Shown: piece after piece, positions 10,101 through 19,700 of the stretch | Layout of the letters: each line of letters opens with the position of its first letter | Position numbering within the stretch: position 1 is the first letter of the stretch | Assembly: GCA_002163245.1 (NCBI GenBank) | Contig: MAAL01000078.1 | Span: 160,086 to 224,085 of the forward strand | Direction of reading: 5' to 3' | Origin: Gammaproteobacteria bacterium 42_54_T18 | GTDB lineage: Bacteria > Pseudomonadota > Gammaproteobacteria > Pseudomonadales > Ketobacteraceae | DNA length: 64,000 bases | Notes under the pieces: generated by a model | The model's input: the letters and a program-made list of their open reading frames with translations, nothing else | What the model was told of the DNA's origin: nothing | The model's database searches: none | Position numbers and translations under genes: made by a program

Positions 10101-11378
10101 ATCAACCGGATTCGATGGATCTGAAATATCTATTTTATGAACACGATCTTCTGTTCCTTGAAACACATAATGATCTTGAAAAGCACAATAAAGTTGGCCC
10201 GGCACCGCCAACTGATCGTCAATGAGGATGAATTCATTCGGGTCATTTAAATCGTACAGCACCATCCTTGCTTTTGGGCCTCGCACCGATACCGCCATGT
10301 GCTCGCCATTAAAACAACTGGCGTAATAGAACTGATCTAGATCTGGGATACGATCAAGAATCAGTGGATTAACAGGATCACTAATATCTAAGCTCGCAAA
10401 ACCATCGCGATTTTCCATGCTAGAAATGACCAATTGATTACCAAATGTATAAATTGGTCCAACGCGAAAACCACCTAAATCTGAAACGGGTACCGGATTA
10501 GCCTCACCCTTACGATCAGCCAAGACGGGATTAGCAGGATCGCTTGCATCTACGATAAAGATCCCTTGTTCTGAACTTGCAACATATACATAAGGTGCTT
10601 GCCAAGTTAACTGCCAAGCCACACTGGAGTAGTCACCACCATTCACACCAGGTAGATCAATTTCGCCCACGCGATGAAGGTTGTTTAAATCAGTAAAGTC
10701 CCAGAACTCAACCCCGATGACGCTCTGAAAAGCCATATAACGACGTTCATTAATACGTGCCAATCCAAACGCATGAGGCTCTTTTAACGCTGTGGTGCGA
10801 GCATCCTCTTCATACACTCGGCGGATTAATGTAGGCTTATATGGGTCGGATACATCATAGAAAAGAAAGCCTCCAGGGCCCTGACCACTATCCGGCGCAA
10901 AAAGCGTGAAGAAATAGCCATCAATCATCATACCTAAGTTAGTGCCAAAAGGTTTGCTGCCAGCATGTACGCCAGGCAAGCCATTGTCATGATTAACCCA
11001 ACCGATGGGTTGAAACAGATCTTGCTCTGGGTAAGATTGATTTGCTAAACCAGGCCCGGGCAAGGGTATTGCTCCTGCAATACCATCTCCGCTGTCCAGC
11101 AAACCCAGCTTTTGTCCAATGAAATTGAACAGTTCTAACAAGCCATTAAGCGGGTCCTCTTTAATCAACCCAACAAAATCCAAGGCAAATTGTCCGATTT
11201 CATTAACCGTGTGTAAAACATCTTCTAGCGCTTGGTTAATATCGTCAAAGCTTATCGCGGAAGCAGATGTTTCCCCAGGGCCCTCTGCATACACTGGGGT
11301 AACAATTAGCCCCCACGTTAAGATCATGAAAATGAAGTTTTTTTTGCTGACACGAGCCAAAGAATAGAAAGCAAGCAT
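7182..11378 (-). CDS. Giant secreted multidomain protein: LVIVD and YVTN-like repeats, Big_5-like and PKD domains, di-haem cytochrome c module, ricin-type lectin end
   Basis: This 1398-residue exported protein has a signal peptide of about 31 residues ending PVYA. Residues ~100-460 contain LVIVD-type repeats (FLFYDVSDPYKP, GIFIVDASDPANP, FASLDISDPVNP, VHKIDISDPSNP). A Big_5-like domain starting PPTVMITAPRNNAEG is followed by a PKD domain with YEWDFGDG near residue 610. A second propeller of YVTN-like repeats (REVYVVNPDNNTVTAFD) follows. Two c-type haem sites, CASCH near 1046 and CTSCH near 1177, lie in a region resembling di-haem cytochrome c peroxidase/MauG relatives. The end has ricin-B-like blocks (CLDFEGTDLVVNDCEDTESQWW, truncated here to motifs). 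It probably is a periplasmic or extracellular redox/adhesion protein; the reaction is unknown. Confidence 0.85.
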   Translation of the reverse strand: MLAFYSLARVSKKNFIFMILTWGLIVTPVYAEGPGETSASAISFDDINQALEDVLHTVNEIGQFALDFVGLIKEDPLNGLLELFNFIGQKLGLLDSGDGIAGAIPLPGPGLANQSYPEQDLFQPIGWVNHDNGLPGVHAGSKPFGTNLGMMIDGYFFTLFAPDSGQGPGGFLFYDVSDPYKPTLIRRVYEEDARTTALKEPHAFGLARINERRYMAFQSVIGVEFWDFTDLNNLHRVGEIDLPGVNGGDYSSVAWQLTWQAPYVYVASSEQGIFIVDASDPANPVLADRKGEANPVPVSDLGGFRVGPIYTFGNQLVISSMENRDGFASLDISDPVNPLILDRIPDLDQFYYASCFNGEHMAVSVRGPKARMVLYDLNDPNEFILIDDQLAVPGQLYCAFQDHYVFQGTEDRVHKIDISDPSNPVDVGSGTISGTLVRLVDHGQVSPLGNLVFIGNDHGTGSAFMPHSTEPDRSPPTVMITAPRNNAEGVAISSAIGISFSDILDFNTVTAETVRILDENGVKIHGLYSLQNGIVNFSPREPLQAYTTYQIVVPNNGVADVMGNKIQQAFTGSFSTGADQQYLDVDVDLADHTIQAGQLGDDVEFDIVLVDELPGVIYEWDFGDGINSGLLSSAVISHEYAEPGHYQVRLTIRWNGLVRQETFIKTIVPPLTESPAVQTSTLAQTDREVYVVNPDNNTVTAFDKVSRQTLWEAAVGNEPQTISWVDDELWVTVRGDDVIVRLNTSGDIVQSIGLPYGSAPFAIVFSEQRQTSLVSLSGSGKVVELDLNGNQLQAIDVVDPRAIAIAGDGGTAYVSRLVSLDDGAQVYELELVNSMKWTNTVTIEPDTATEDTQDRARGVTNYLFDLAISPGGNELVVAAKKDNIFRGEFKDGQALAHDKTIRAVAHQINLTTQASWEVDFDNRSNPRAVVYSPLGDYLFVAMQGSNKIAVIDVFSGSQRVEIETPLAPQGLMIDSVSGLLYVHNFMSRSISVFDVSGLLSSSDFSVNKLETLSTVSSELLNDSVLLGKQVFYNADDPRMSRESYISCASCHVDGGHDGRTWDFTERGEGLRNTITLEGRAGMGHGNVHWTANFDEIQDFENDIRNGFGGTGFLSDEDFSHTSNPLGNIKAGLSTELDALEAYVSSLIGVAKSPVKNADGSLSVSATAGLELFSALDCTSCHAGSNFVDEQRHVLPTLSEGSGLGMGQSLDQVGIETPTLLGLWNTAPYFHHGKAASLHDVLLQQGHGNAQGLSPEQADNLVDYLKSLDGRDTVVSRQIKGFQLQNERWGCLDFEGTDLVVNDCEDTESQWWLGEGGRIHLSEDPGQCIEHNGKAMYWSKVYLTECNESSKQQFTLLESGQVQLASSKWFALDAFGDRAGSKVGIWWRNKGLNQRWVLR

Positions 11379-11531
11379 AGGGATACAGTCACTGTTTTAT
11401 TATTGTTATTGAATGTTTAAGCTATCACGACTAGAACAATCGTACCACAAGCAAAGCGAACACTTACTAGTCGAAATGTAGCAAACTAGAGGCTTAAGAA
11501 GGCTGACCAATACTTTTAACAATAGTTAACA

Positions 11532-11930
11532 CTACACTCCAAGGATCTCTCTAAAAGCAGTGTCTGCCAAATCAATATTCGACTCCAGATTATACTTACC
11601 CATTACCCCTTCAAGTTTTGCTAACTCAATTTGTAAGTATTGATCAAGTAGCGGTATACGATCACGCCTTTAGACTTCAATGGAAACGGCTTTCTCTGCT
11701 AGAAGCGTATCTACCAACACCCTAACCTCACTTCCCAATGGCATCTCTACGACATCACGGCGTTCGCTTACGCCTAAATACCAGTCTGTAGTATGCATAT
11801 ATAGAAAGCGCACATCATAATCACTGTCAGGTGATGCCCCCCCCCTCGCACGATTACCAGACTCAACAGCCAGAAGTATCTTTATATCCTTTTCACGCTC
11901 AAGACGATCAAGCTCCGATTGAATTCGCAT
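11532..11930 (-). pseudogene. Broken nucleotidyltransferase (COG3541-like), internal deletion plus in-frame stop
   Basis: Read from ATG 11930, the product begins MRIQSELDRLEREKDIKILL and has ASPDSDYDVRF, the metal-binding GS..D.D region of MNT-type predicted nucleotidyltransferases. The central part expected in this family is missing: the frame jumps from RRDVVEMPLGSE to a short C-terminal-like stretch. A TAA at about 11667-11669 then stops the frame, but translation in the same frame continues coherently (RRDRIPLLDQYLQIELAKLE) to a stop at 11532-11534. A run of nine G residues also lies where the family has the GSRAWGF motif, read here as NRARGG. The copy is therefore inactive. It adjoins an apparently intact paralogue at 11965-12876. 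Confidence 0.75.
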
Positions 11931-11964
11931 ATTTATACTTATTTTTTACCCTACAAATACCTAT

Positions 11965-12876
11965 CTAGTATTTTATATTTTGCACACTATCCAGTATTGT
12001 TTGTATTTGTCCCAATGCCCTTACCGCCTCATCTTCTACGACAACACATTTTTCCAAACTACCGTATGCATGCTCAAGACATTCCAACAACAACGTTTTG
12101 ATCTTATCTTTATCAGGTTTAGCCGGTAGCGTACTTTTTGAGTACAAGGTTTCAAGCTCCCTTTCTTTAGAAACGAAATACTCTTCGACCTGCTCCTGAC
12201 TCCAATCACCACGTCGAATAGCTTTTAACTGCTCTTTGTTTCTAAGTAAATCTAAATCCTTCTCTGTTAAAATCTGCTCCACTTCGTTTAGAAGCCTCAC
12301 CACATGATAGGCAAATTTTACGTCATAACCATATTTAGCAATTGTATCCTTACGCTTACCAATTGGATCCTTTGTTTTCATTTTGTGCACTTGAGAATAG
12401 GCATAACCCTTAAACTTTGCCCAACACCCTTTATGTAAAAAGATGTGGCGATTCTCCCTAACCATCTCACCTACCTGTGTTGAATAAAGCACACAGTTTC
12501 GCGGCACAAACAATGAATCAATAATATTAGGGTTATTATCCATCAATAATCGAAAGTACTTGATAATAGAATACACCGTCAGGTCATATTCTCGACCTTT
12601 CCCACCCATAGCTGGTTTGTCGATTATGTGGTGCTGCTGAAATTGATCAAACCGAACCCCTGGCTCATCAAACCCTGCTATCTCTCCCCTAAGATGAGGA
12701 AACACATAATCACGGGGTGGAATAGCGAAGCCATACACATCCATATCCGATGAGTCAGTCGCCACGCCATAGGCAATAGAACCCATTACCACTTCATATT
12801 GAATCGCGGTATCTAAAAACTTAGGTGCTTGGTGAACTAGTCTTTTCTCAAATAAGGACTGATAAGTACTCCCCAT
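11965..12876 (-). CDS. Predicted nucleotidyltransferase of the DNA polymerase beta superfamily (COG3541-like)
   Basis: This 303-residue protein carries the nucleotidyltransferase signature EVVMGSIAYGVATDSSDMDVYGF, with the GS motif and the Asp-x-Asp metal ligands. A second conserved block, REYDLTVYSIIKYFRLLMDNNPNIIDSLF, is usual in this family. The middle contains KRKDTIAKYGYDVKFAYHVVRLL, also conserved. It presumably transfers a nucleotide to an unknown acceptor; no substrate is established. A GAGG lies 12 nt before ATG 12876. It is next to a pseudogene of the same family and just outside the prophage boundary. Confidence 0.8.
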   Translation of the reverse strand: MGSTYQSLFEKRLVHQAPKFLDTAIQYEVVMGSIAYGVATDSSDMDVYGFAIPPRDYVFPHLRGEIAGFDEPGVRFDQFQQHHIIDKPAMGGKGREYDLTVYSIIKYFRLLMDNNPNIIDSLFVPRNCVLYSTQVGEMVRENRHIFLHKGCWAKFKGYAYSQVHKMKTKDPIGKRKDTIAKYGYDVKFAYHVVRLLNEVEQILTEKDLDLLRNKEQLKAIRRGDWSQEQVEEYFVSKERELETLYSKSTLPAKPDKDKIKTLLLECLEHAYGSLEKCVVVEDEAVRALGQIQTILDSVQNIKY

Positions 12877-13043
12877 TCCTCTAACCTCACTGTTTAATCT
12901 CTAATCGCTCAATCGTTACTTCACATTGCCATTTGAAACAATAGGCGGCGATTATGAAAATCCGATATTTCGCGTCTACACTTTTTGTAAAGTTAAAGGG
13001 AATTTACAATACCGCGTCGTTTAGAAAAATTGAGGATGATAAT

Positions 13044-13106
13044 ATGAAAGCGCAAGAGTCAAGAAGTCACACAAAGAGACCCAAAACAGGTAAAAGTAGA
13101 GCTTAA
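13044..13106 (+). CDS. Possible 20-residue basic peptide
   Basis: ATG 13044 is preceded by GAGG eight bases upstream. It opens a 20-codon frame rich in Lys and Arg (MKAQESRSHTKRPKTGKSRA) ending in TAA at 13104-13106. It sits in the 278-bp gap between the nucleotidyltransferase and the tRNA remnant. The ribosome-binding site is good, but the length is too short to exclude chance. Confidence 0.3.
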   Translation: MKAQESRSHTKRPKTGKSRA

Positions 13107-13154
13107 TCATTAAGAGGGGTTTGATACAGTATGAGATATCTTAAAACTAAGATA

Positions 13155-13213
13155 TGGTGCCCGGAGCCGGAATCGAACCGGCACGGTGTTGCCACCGAGG
13201 GATTTTAAGTCCC
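13155..13213 (-). other. Prophage attachment site: 3' 59 nt of a tRNA-Leu(UAA) gene
   Basis: Read on the minus strand, the segment begins GGGACTTAAAATCCCTCGG, which is the anticodon arm of tRNA-Leu with anticodon TAA. It continues with a variable arm, the T arm containing GGTTCGATTCC, the acceptor 3' strand and an encoded CCA. The 5' half of the tRNA is absent: the bases next to it (above 13214) are AT-rich and cannot form D or acceptor stems. Phages that integrate into tRNA genes leave such a 3' copy at one end. Host genes lie to the left and phage genes to the right, so this is the boundary distal to the reconstituted tRNA. Confidence 0.88.
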
Positions 13214-13373
13214 TAGATAATTATTTTATTATCAACAATATCAATCACTTATAGATCCTGAAAATCCTTAAAAATACCAAGCCATATACCTTTTGTGTTT
13301 TCGTTCGCTTCTTGATCAGCACTTGTTTCTTGATTTTGCTAAGTTTTACACACACCTGACTGTAGCGCAATAA

Positions 13374-13404
13374 GCTTGCTCCCCTTACCGTAAGTGATGC
13401 AAGC
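13374..13404. other. Inverted repeat near the prophage end
   Basis: GCTTGC at 13374-13379 pairs with GCAAGC at 13399-13404, and the interval contains a nearly palindromic CTTACCGTAAG. It lies upstream of the WGR gene in the 236-bp gap after the attachment site. It may be a regulator site or a structure linked to recombination. The rest of this gap shows no gene. Confidence 0.35.
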
Positions 13405-13449
13405 ACCTGTCTTCTGGCAAATAATCAAACCTCCAAACAAGAGGTGCTT

Positions 13450-13725
13450 ATGCGTTACCGAGTCAAAACATGGTCAACAATTCGATGGGAAAACAAAGGT
13501 ACAAACCGATACTACGAGGCTAGAATTGAACAGGATTTGTTCGGTAATTTTGTTGTAAAGAGGGTCTGGGGAGGTATTGGTAAATCATCCGGAGGCGCAA
13601 ACGCCACCCCAATACACGACAAAAAAGAGGCCACTGCGGTAGTGACCTCCATATCAGAGCGCCGAAAAAAACGAGGCTATGAGCAAGTTAGTTCACAAAA
13701 TCCTTTTCGTCAGCAAGATACCTAA
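13450..13725 (+). CDS. Small WGR-domain protein
   Basis: This 91-residue protein has the pattern of a WGR domain: YYEARIEQDLFGNFVVKRVWGGIG, then an Ala-containing helix and KKRGYEQV at the end. The eponymous motif reads WGG rather than WGR. WGR domains bind nucleic acid ends in PARPs and occur as stand-alone proteins in bacteria and plasmids. ATG 13450 follows AAGAGGT, a strong ribosome-binding site; an upstream GTG at 13444 would overlap it. The gene is on the opposite strand from the late operon, and its 3' end overlaps the end of the giant gene by 38 bp. Being next to the attachment site, it may be a lysogeny-expressed gene. Confidence 0.7.
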   Translation: MRYRVKTWSTIRWENKGTNRYYEARIEQDLFGNFVVKRVWGGIGKSSGGANATPIHDKKEATAVVTSISERRKKRGYEQVSSQNPFRQQDT

Positions 13726-16700
13726 GTCGCTTATTCACGTTGATACCATTCAGAGATTCACGGCTATATCGCGCTCTCGTTTTCATTGATCGGCTCAATG
13801 TGCCGGCACTAATCGGAAATCTAGGGTTGTGCTTATTGTAACGGCGGATCTTTTTAAGTACGCCTTTACGCTCTGCAGTATCACCGTCTTTCCATGCCAT
13901 GTAATACTGAGTGATCAACCAGCGACGACGCTTTTTGATTTTCTCAGCAGCCCCTTTGATGGCTGAATTTTCAGTGTATTGCTTGATTACACCAGAATCA
14001 GAGAAGCCAATACCTTGAGTAAATAGCTGGGCATAGCTGAAATCTTCGCGTGATTTTAGCTCATCGCCCCTTAAATTTAGCGCCCCCTCATCATAGTATC
14101 GCAAACTCTTGGATATATTCTTTGCAAATACGGGAGTGAAGTTCTCGATTGATCTGCGATATTGTCCGTTGGATACCTTCCGCGCTCCCTCAAACCATTG
14201 AGGAAGTATTCCGCCCAGAGTTGGACCAGCAATTTGCTTCGCATAAAATGACCACAAGTTTTCTCCCTCAAGATCCCGGTTAGAATCTCGCACCCATAAC
14301 CCATCAAGCGATACACGACCCGAAACACCAGCACCACCCAGACCGTTCATGATCTTGTCTGCAGCATCCTTGCTGCCAGTAGCTTCGGCCAAATATACAA
14401 AAAACTCTTCACGAGCATCAAAAGGCTCATCTTCGTCATCCCACTTAAGGTTCGCTAAACCGAACAACCACCACAACGGCAAGGCATTTGCGCCACCTAT
14501 TAATGCCGTAGCCCCAAGACTTCCCAGCAACTGGCGACGTGCAATCTTTCTCTCTTCCAGGGTCCAGTTTCCTCTATTGAGGCTTGCCGATAAATTACGC
14601 ATCAAATAATACGAGATATTCTGACTGTATTGCTTAAACTGCAGTGCAACTTTTGCAGCATTGCTCTGCATGAATGGCGCTCGGTTGGTATTGCCGTAAT
14701 CAAAGTGGCTTTCCCAAGTAAGCTTTTCAGCTTCCTCTATAGCCTTTTGATGATACCCTTCTCCATGTTTTTTAATGCCAAGTCGGTAGGCGCTTAATGC
14801 CGTAACTTCCCGGTTGAATTGTTCTGCACGATGAAACAACCAAGACACCTTGCGCATCGCCCACTCTTGAGCACCTGAGTAATTGTACCCTCCATGCTCT
14901 GCAATGCCGGTCAGATCATGAGCTCGTGTTCCATCGATCAAACCAGAGTCTTTCCAGACCTGCATCGCATCCTTTTCACCCTGAGTGAGGTGCTTTGGAT
15001 TTATAGCGCCATCCATGATGTTAAAGCCCTTGCTTGCTTTCACCATTTCCTTTGCAGTTTTCAGGGCGCCGTATCTGGCCCCAATTACCGGCAAGGCAAC
15101 GACAAAAGTTTGTGTTAAGTTGACCATTGCTGCAGCAGGAGATACGCCCAGCATCCAAACAAAGCCAAGCGCTGTAAGCTTTTGCGCAATCACTGAATTG
15201 GTTGGATTCATCACCCACTCATGACGTTTCAGCATTTCATTGTAAAAAGCGCCCTTCTTGTTATCGCCAGCCTTTGACGCTTCTTCGCGCATCTCTTCCA
15301 TTTGACCAGACAAATCATCCTGATATTCCAGCCTTGCAAGCTGGTAGGCCCCCTTCATCATGTTGTCGGCAAATGCCCTGATCGCATTCTTTGAATATCC
15401 TTGCACGCCCTTTCGATGCTGGAAGTTGTGGCGCATTGATCGTGAGGGCATACTCTGCAGATAAAGCTGATACACAGCATCAGACATTTCAAAGCTTGCT
15501 TCATCGGTCACATTCCCGCCCTCGATGATCTTCACGACATCGTTTACAAATCCAAGTGATGCGCTATCTTGCTGCATGGTGCTATCCAGCATTTGGCCAT
15601 GCTTGGTTTTATACCCTTCTTTTTCTAAGTTACCTTTGACGCGTTTTTGCTCAACCTCAGACTCGAAGGTCAAGTATACTTTTTCGCCCTTTTCATCTGT
15701 TGTGCTCACCCAATAACGACCAAATCGAGCCAATGGGAAATATGGTCCCATAAGTTCCTGAGTTTCGAAGTCATAACGAAGCTTGGCCAGCATTTCTTTT
15801 TTCAGCTGAGTGTTTATTTCAGCAGAAGCCACCCGCTTTAAAAGGATGTGCTTGAAATTCATGTGCCTATATTTGTATTCATTGCGAACCTTTATAAAGG
15901 TTTCCTTCGCTTCCGGTGACAGTGCATCCCACGAAGGTCGCAATTTATCCCAGTGCTTTTTCCTTTGTGGCTCAAAAGCAAGATCATTGCGAAGCTCAAT
16001 ATGTTCATTTTCCAAATCTTTCTTTCGCTTGCTTGTATCCCCAGACATAGAGCGAATCAAGTCTTGAACAACACCAATACGCTCCTTTAGTCGATCAGTC
16101 ATATCAACATAATTTTCAGAGGGGTCTACTTGAGCAAGTGTTGCTTCATGCATTAAGTCGTGCAATTTATCAGCAACCTTTCTGTTTTTACCTGCCCACT
16201 TCTGCCAACCTTCAACTATAGTTGCTGCTTTTTCCGCCATTTGATTGCGGCGTGTCAGCATCTTGTTGACGGTATCAACATAAACATTAATTTGAGGCAG
16301 TATCTTGCTTGCGAGATCGCCAAGCTGGCGAAGCGTAACGGCTTTAAGTGCACCGGTCTTTACAGCTTCGACCATGCTATTTCCAGCAAGCAAGCCTTTT
16401 ACTTTGTCATATGCTCCAGCTCCTGATTCATCAAGAACGTCTTGTAGTCGCTTGCGAGCAATTTCAGGGCTTACGTTTTCAATGGACTCTGCAGCAGAAA
16501 ACAAAGGTTTGTTGGTATTTTCCTTACGAGTTGATTTCAGGCTAGATCGCAACGCCCTTTCGCTATTAGCAAGCATCGCCTCAATATCACGGCGAGAGAA
16601 CTGCAAAGGGAATATCTTTCTGAGGAATTTTCTAACGGCACCAACCAAACGCTTCCAAACATTGCTTACAGCATCAGACGTAGGGTTACCGGTCACCATG

Positions 16701-19700
16701 TCCTCAGCAATGCGAGCAATGATCTCTTCTGCAGTCGTCGTCTCATCGATGTTGTTATAGTCACGCTCCACGCTACCAGCTACGCCTTTGACGTAGGAAT
16801 CAGTACGTTTTAAAGCATGAATCTTAGAAACTATATCTTGATAATCTTGCTCTTCCTGCAGGGTCATTCCCCAATGACCAATAGATTCATGAGCCAATGT
16901 TTTTAGTGTATCAACACGATCCTTCAGGTTGCTGGCAACTAGGAAAACAGTGCCATGAACGTACCAGCCTTTTGTTCCGGACGGGTCAAACTGCTCTTCA
17001 GCCAGGCCGATGACTTCGCTTGGGATATCGTGGTGCGTAGGATAAACAACAACTTTAGGCGCATTATTTCCCCACTTTAATGTTGTAGGGGCCAGCCAGG
17101 TTTCGACCTGCTCTTGATGCTTCTTGTATTCTTTATTAACGCGAGCCTTTAATACTCGTCGCTCAGCAAGGCTCTCAACTGCATGCTTAGGTTTGACAGG
17201 GCTCTTGCTTGGAGTTACATTATCAGTAAGCCCTACCTTGGAGCGAACCAGATATGGCAATTGTAGCTTGTTTCTCGTACTCCAAGGTTGGACTTTCTTC
17301 TTATCAGAATATCTCAGCAAGCCATCCTTAGCCCACCTATCCAACTGTTTTGCATTATTTTTCGGATAGAAGCTCGGCACAAAATTAACATCAATACGAC
17401 CAATCTTCTTGTTTTTCTTGAGAATTATCAGCAATGGATTACCGTTCACCGTTTCTTCCGGAACGATAACCAATGAATTTTCTTGCGTATCAGAATCAAA
17501 TACAAATACAGGGCTTTCAGATATCAACTCAGGCAGTCGCTTAATGAGATCCTGTTTCATTGAATGATCATAAAACAACTTATCGATGATAGAGCCGTTT
17601 GTAACTAATGGTAATTGCTCAACACCTAATTCTACAAGGTAGCCCGGTGTCACTTTGGAAACGACAATTGGCAGCCGCTTATCTCTGTCCTCTGCAATAA
17701 TATCATCTACAGCATCTGTGTAGGCGTGTCGCGGTTTTGATTTGGACTTTGAAGAGAACCGAACAGGATCTTTTTTGTTTTCGCCAGCTTTTCGCTTGGG
17801 TTTTGTGATCTCTGTATTCGCTGTTGTTTCCTCAATAACTTTGGGTTCTGCACTCTCAACACGAGATGAATCCAGTGACTTATCCTGATCATCAACCACC
17901 GTAAAATCTGCGTCCATAACTTCGCTTTCTGTCGGTACATTATTGAACGAGATTTTGGAAGCTCGAGCTTTTTCTGTGTCTTCCCTTTTCCTGGCTTCGG
18001 GAGACGCAAGATACCCCTGTATTTCTTTTATGTAAGGGGCTACAAGTGCGTTATTTCTTTTTAAAATACCCTTGTAAACCTCTGGAGTCTCCCCGGTTTT
18101 CTCCGTCTCAATGGCAAAATCAGATTTTGACATTGATAGCTTCTTATTACGTGCATCCGTATGCTCTTTATTTACTCTGTATTCAGCACGAATTGCTCTT
18201 ACAGATGAGAATTTTGCGGGGTCAAAAGCGTCACGCTTTAGTTTTTTTTTCGGCTTCTCTTTTTTTTTAATCAACTCTTTCTTGCTGGTAAAATCTGTTA
18301 GTGGCTTTGTAGTGTCAGCATCTTTAACCCACGCCTTAAACTCATTGACACTCATGGCTGTTACCGGACCAACTTTCCAGCCTCGATTATAGTTCTTTTT
18401 ATAACCAGAAATTGCCTTAGCTTTATGAGTAAAGCCAAGCATGATTTTATGCTCATCAAATGAACCATCTTTATTTAATTGATCAATCACCCATACCTTT
18501 TGGCTTTCAGGGCTCTCACCAACAAATACATCAAGCGCATCACCATCAGCACCTTTTGTGCCGGTCAGGTCACCGTAGTGGCTATGTATTTCATTTTCCC
18601 ATGCCGTGCCATCCGGATCAGTACCGGAGCGCTTAGAACCTTTTGGGTTCTCAATGGCAATAGCCATACCATGAACTACAACTCTACCCTTCTTATAATT
18701 GCCAGCTTCTTTTTGGCCATCAGTAGGTTCAGACAATTCATTGGTCGGAGAAGTCGCCGCTTCATTAGCAAGAGCGTCGATGTCAACAGCGCCGCTATCT
18801 TCTTGAGCCTGTTCTAATTCAGGCTGCTGCAATGAGTCCAGTTCAATTTGCGCCTGCTCTGGTGTGATCTCGCCGTACTCCAGTGCTTCAGCAATCTCTA
18901 ATGATTCTTTGCTACCAATTTCATCCGCAACCAAAAACAGGCTTTCATACTCTGATAATTCTTCTTGAGTGGCACCACGTTCAATCTGATCATAAAAGCC
19001 ACGCCCACCAGGGTTGTTTTGCTTTTCCTCTTGCTTCGCAACAAACGCTTCGCGCTGTTCGTTGCCTTGCTCAACTCTCGCCCGATCAATATCCGATCTA
19101 TCTACAAACCCACCTCTTGAATCGGCATAAACGGTAGAGTCAGACTGGAATGGTAATGCTGGAATATCTTCAACGACGTTGTTTTCTGTTTGCCCTGCAG
19201 CTTCACCTTCAGGATTAACGACAAAATCAGGTCGTTCTGCATAGCCAATTTGAGGTGTACCAGGCAACGCGCCAGACATCAATTCACCTTCCATGGGGAT
19301 TAGATTAGATGGACTCTGAATATTTGGCCTTTCTGGGGTTTGGTAATTGCTCTGCAAATCTTCCATCGATGCAGGGGCAATGCCTGACGTGTCAGTCCAT
19401 TGCTGTTCTGCTGGAGCTTGGCCGTTCTGAGATCCAGCTTGATTAGGATCAAAACTACCGGGGCCGTTATAATCCTTTTGCAAGTTTTCTTGTGATTGTG
19501 CAGCAATGTTAGACGTATCTGTCCACTGTAAATTACTGCCCGTTAAGTTGGAGCTTTGCTGATCTATTGCTTGAGGGGCTTCACTTGGTTGAGGTTCAGG
19601 CTTACTCTCTTGCGTGACTTCATCAAGATCATAACCACCCGGCTTGTTAAGCTGGATAACTTCCTTTGTTGCCGCAACTGCCGTACCAGCACCACCACCG

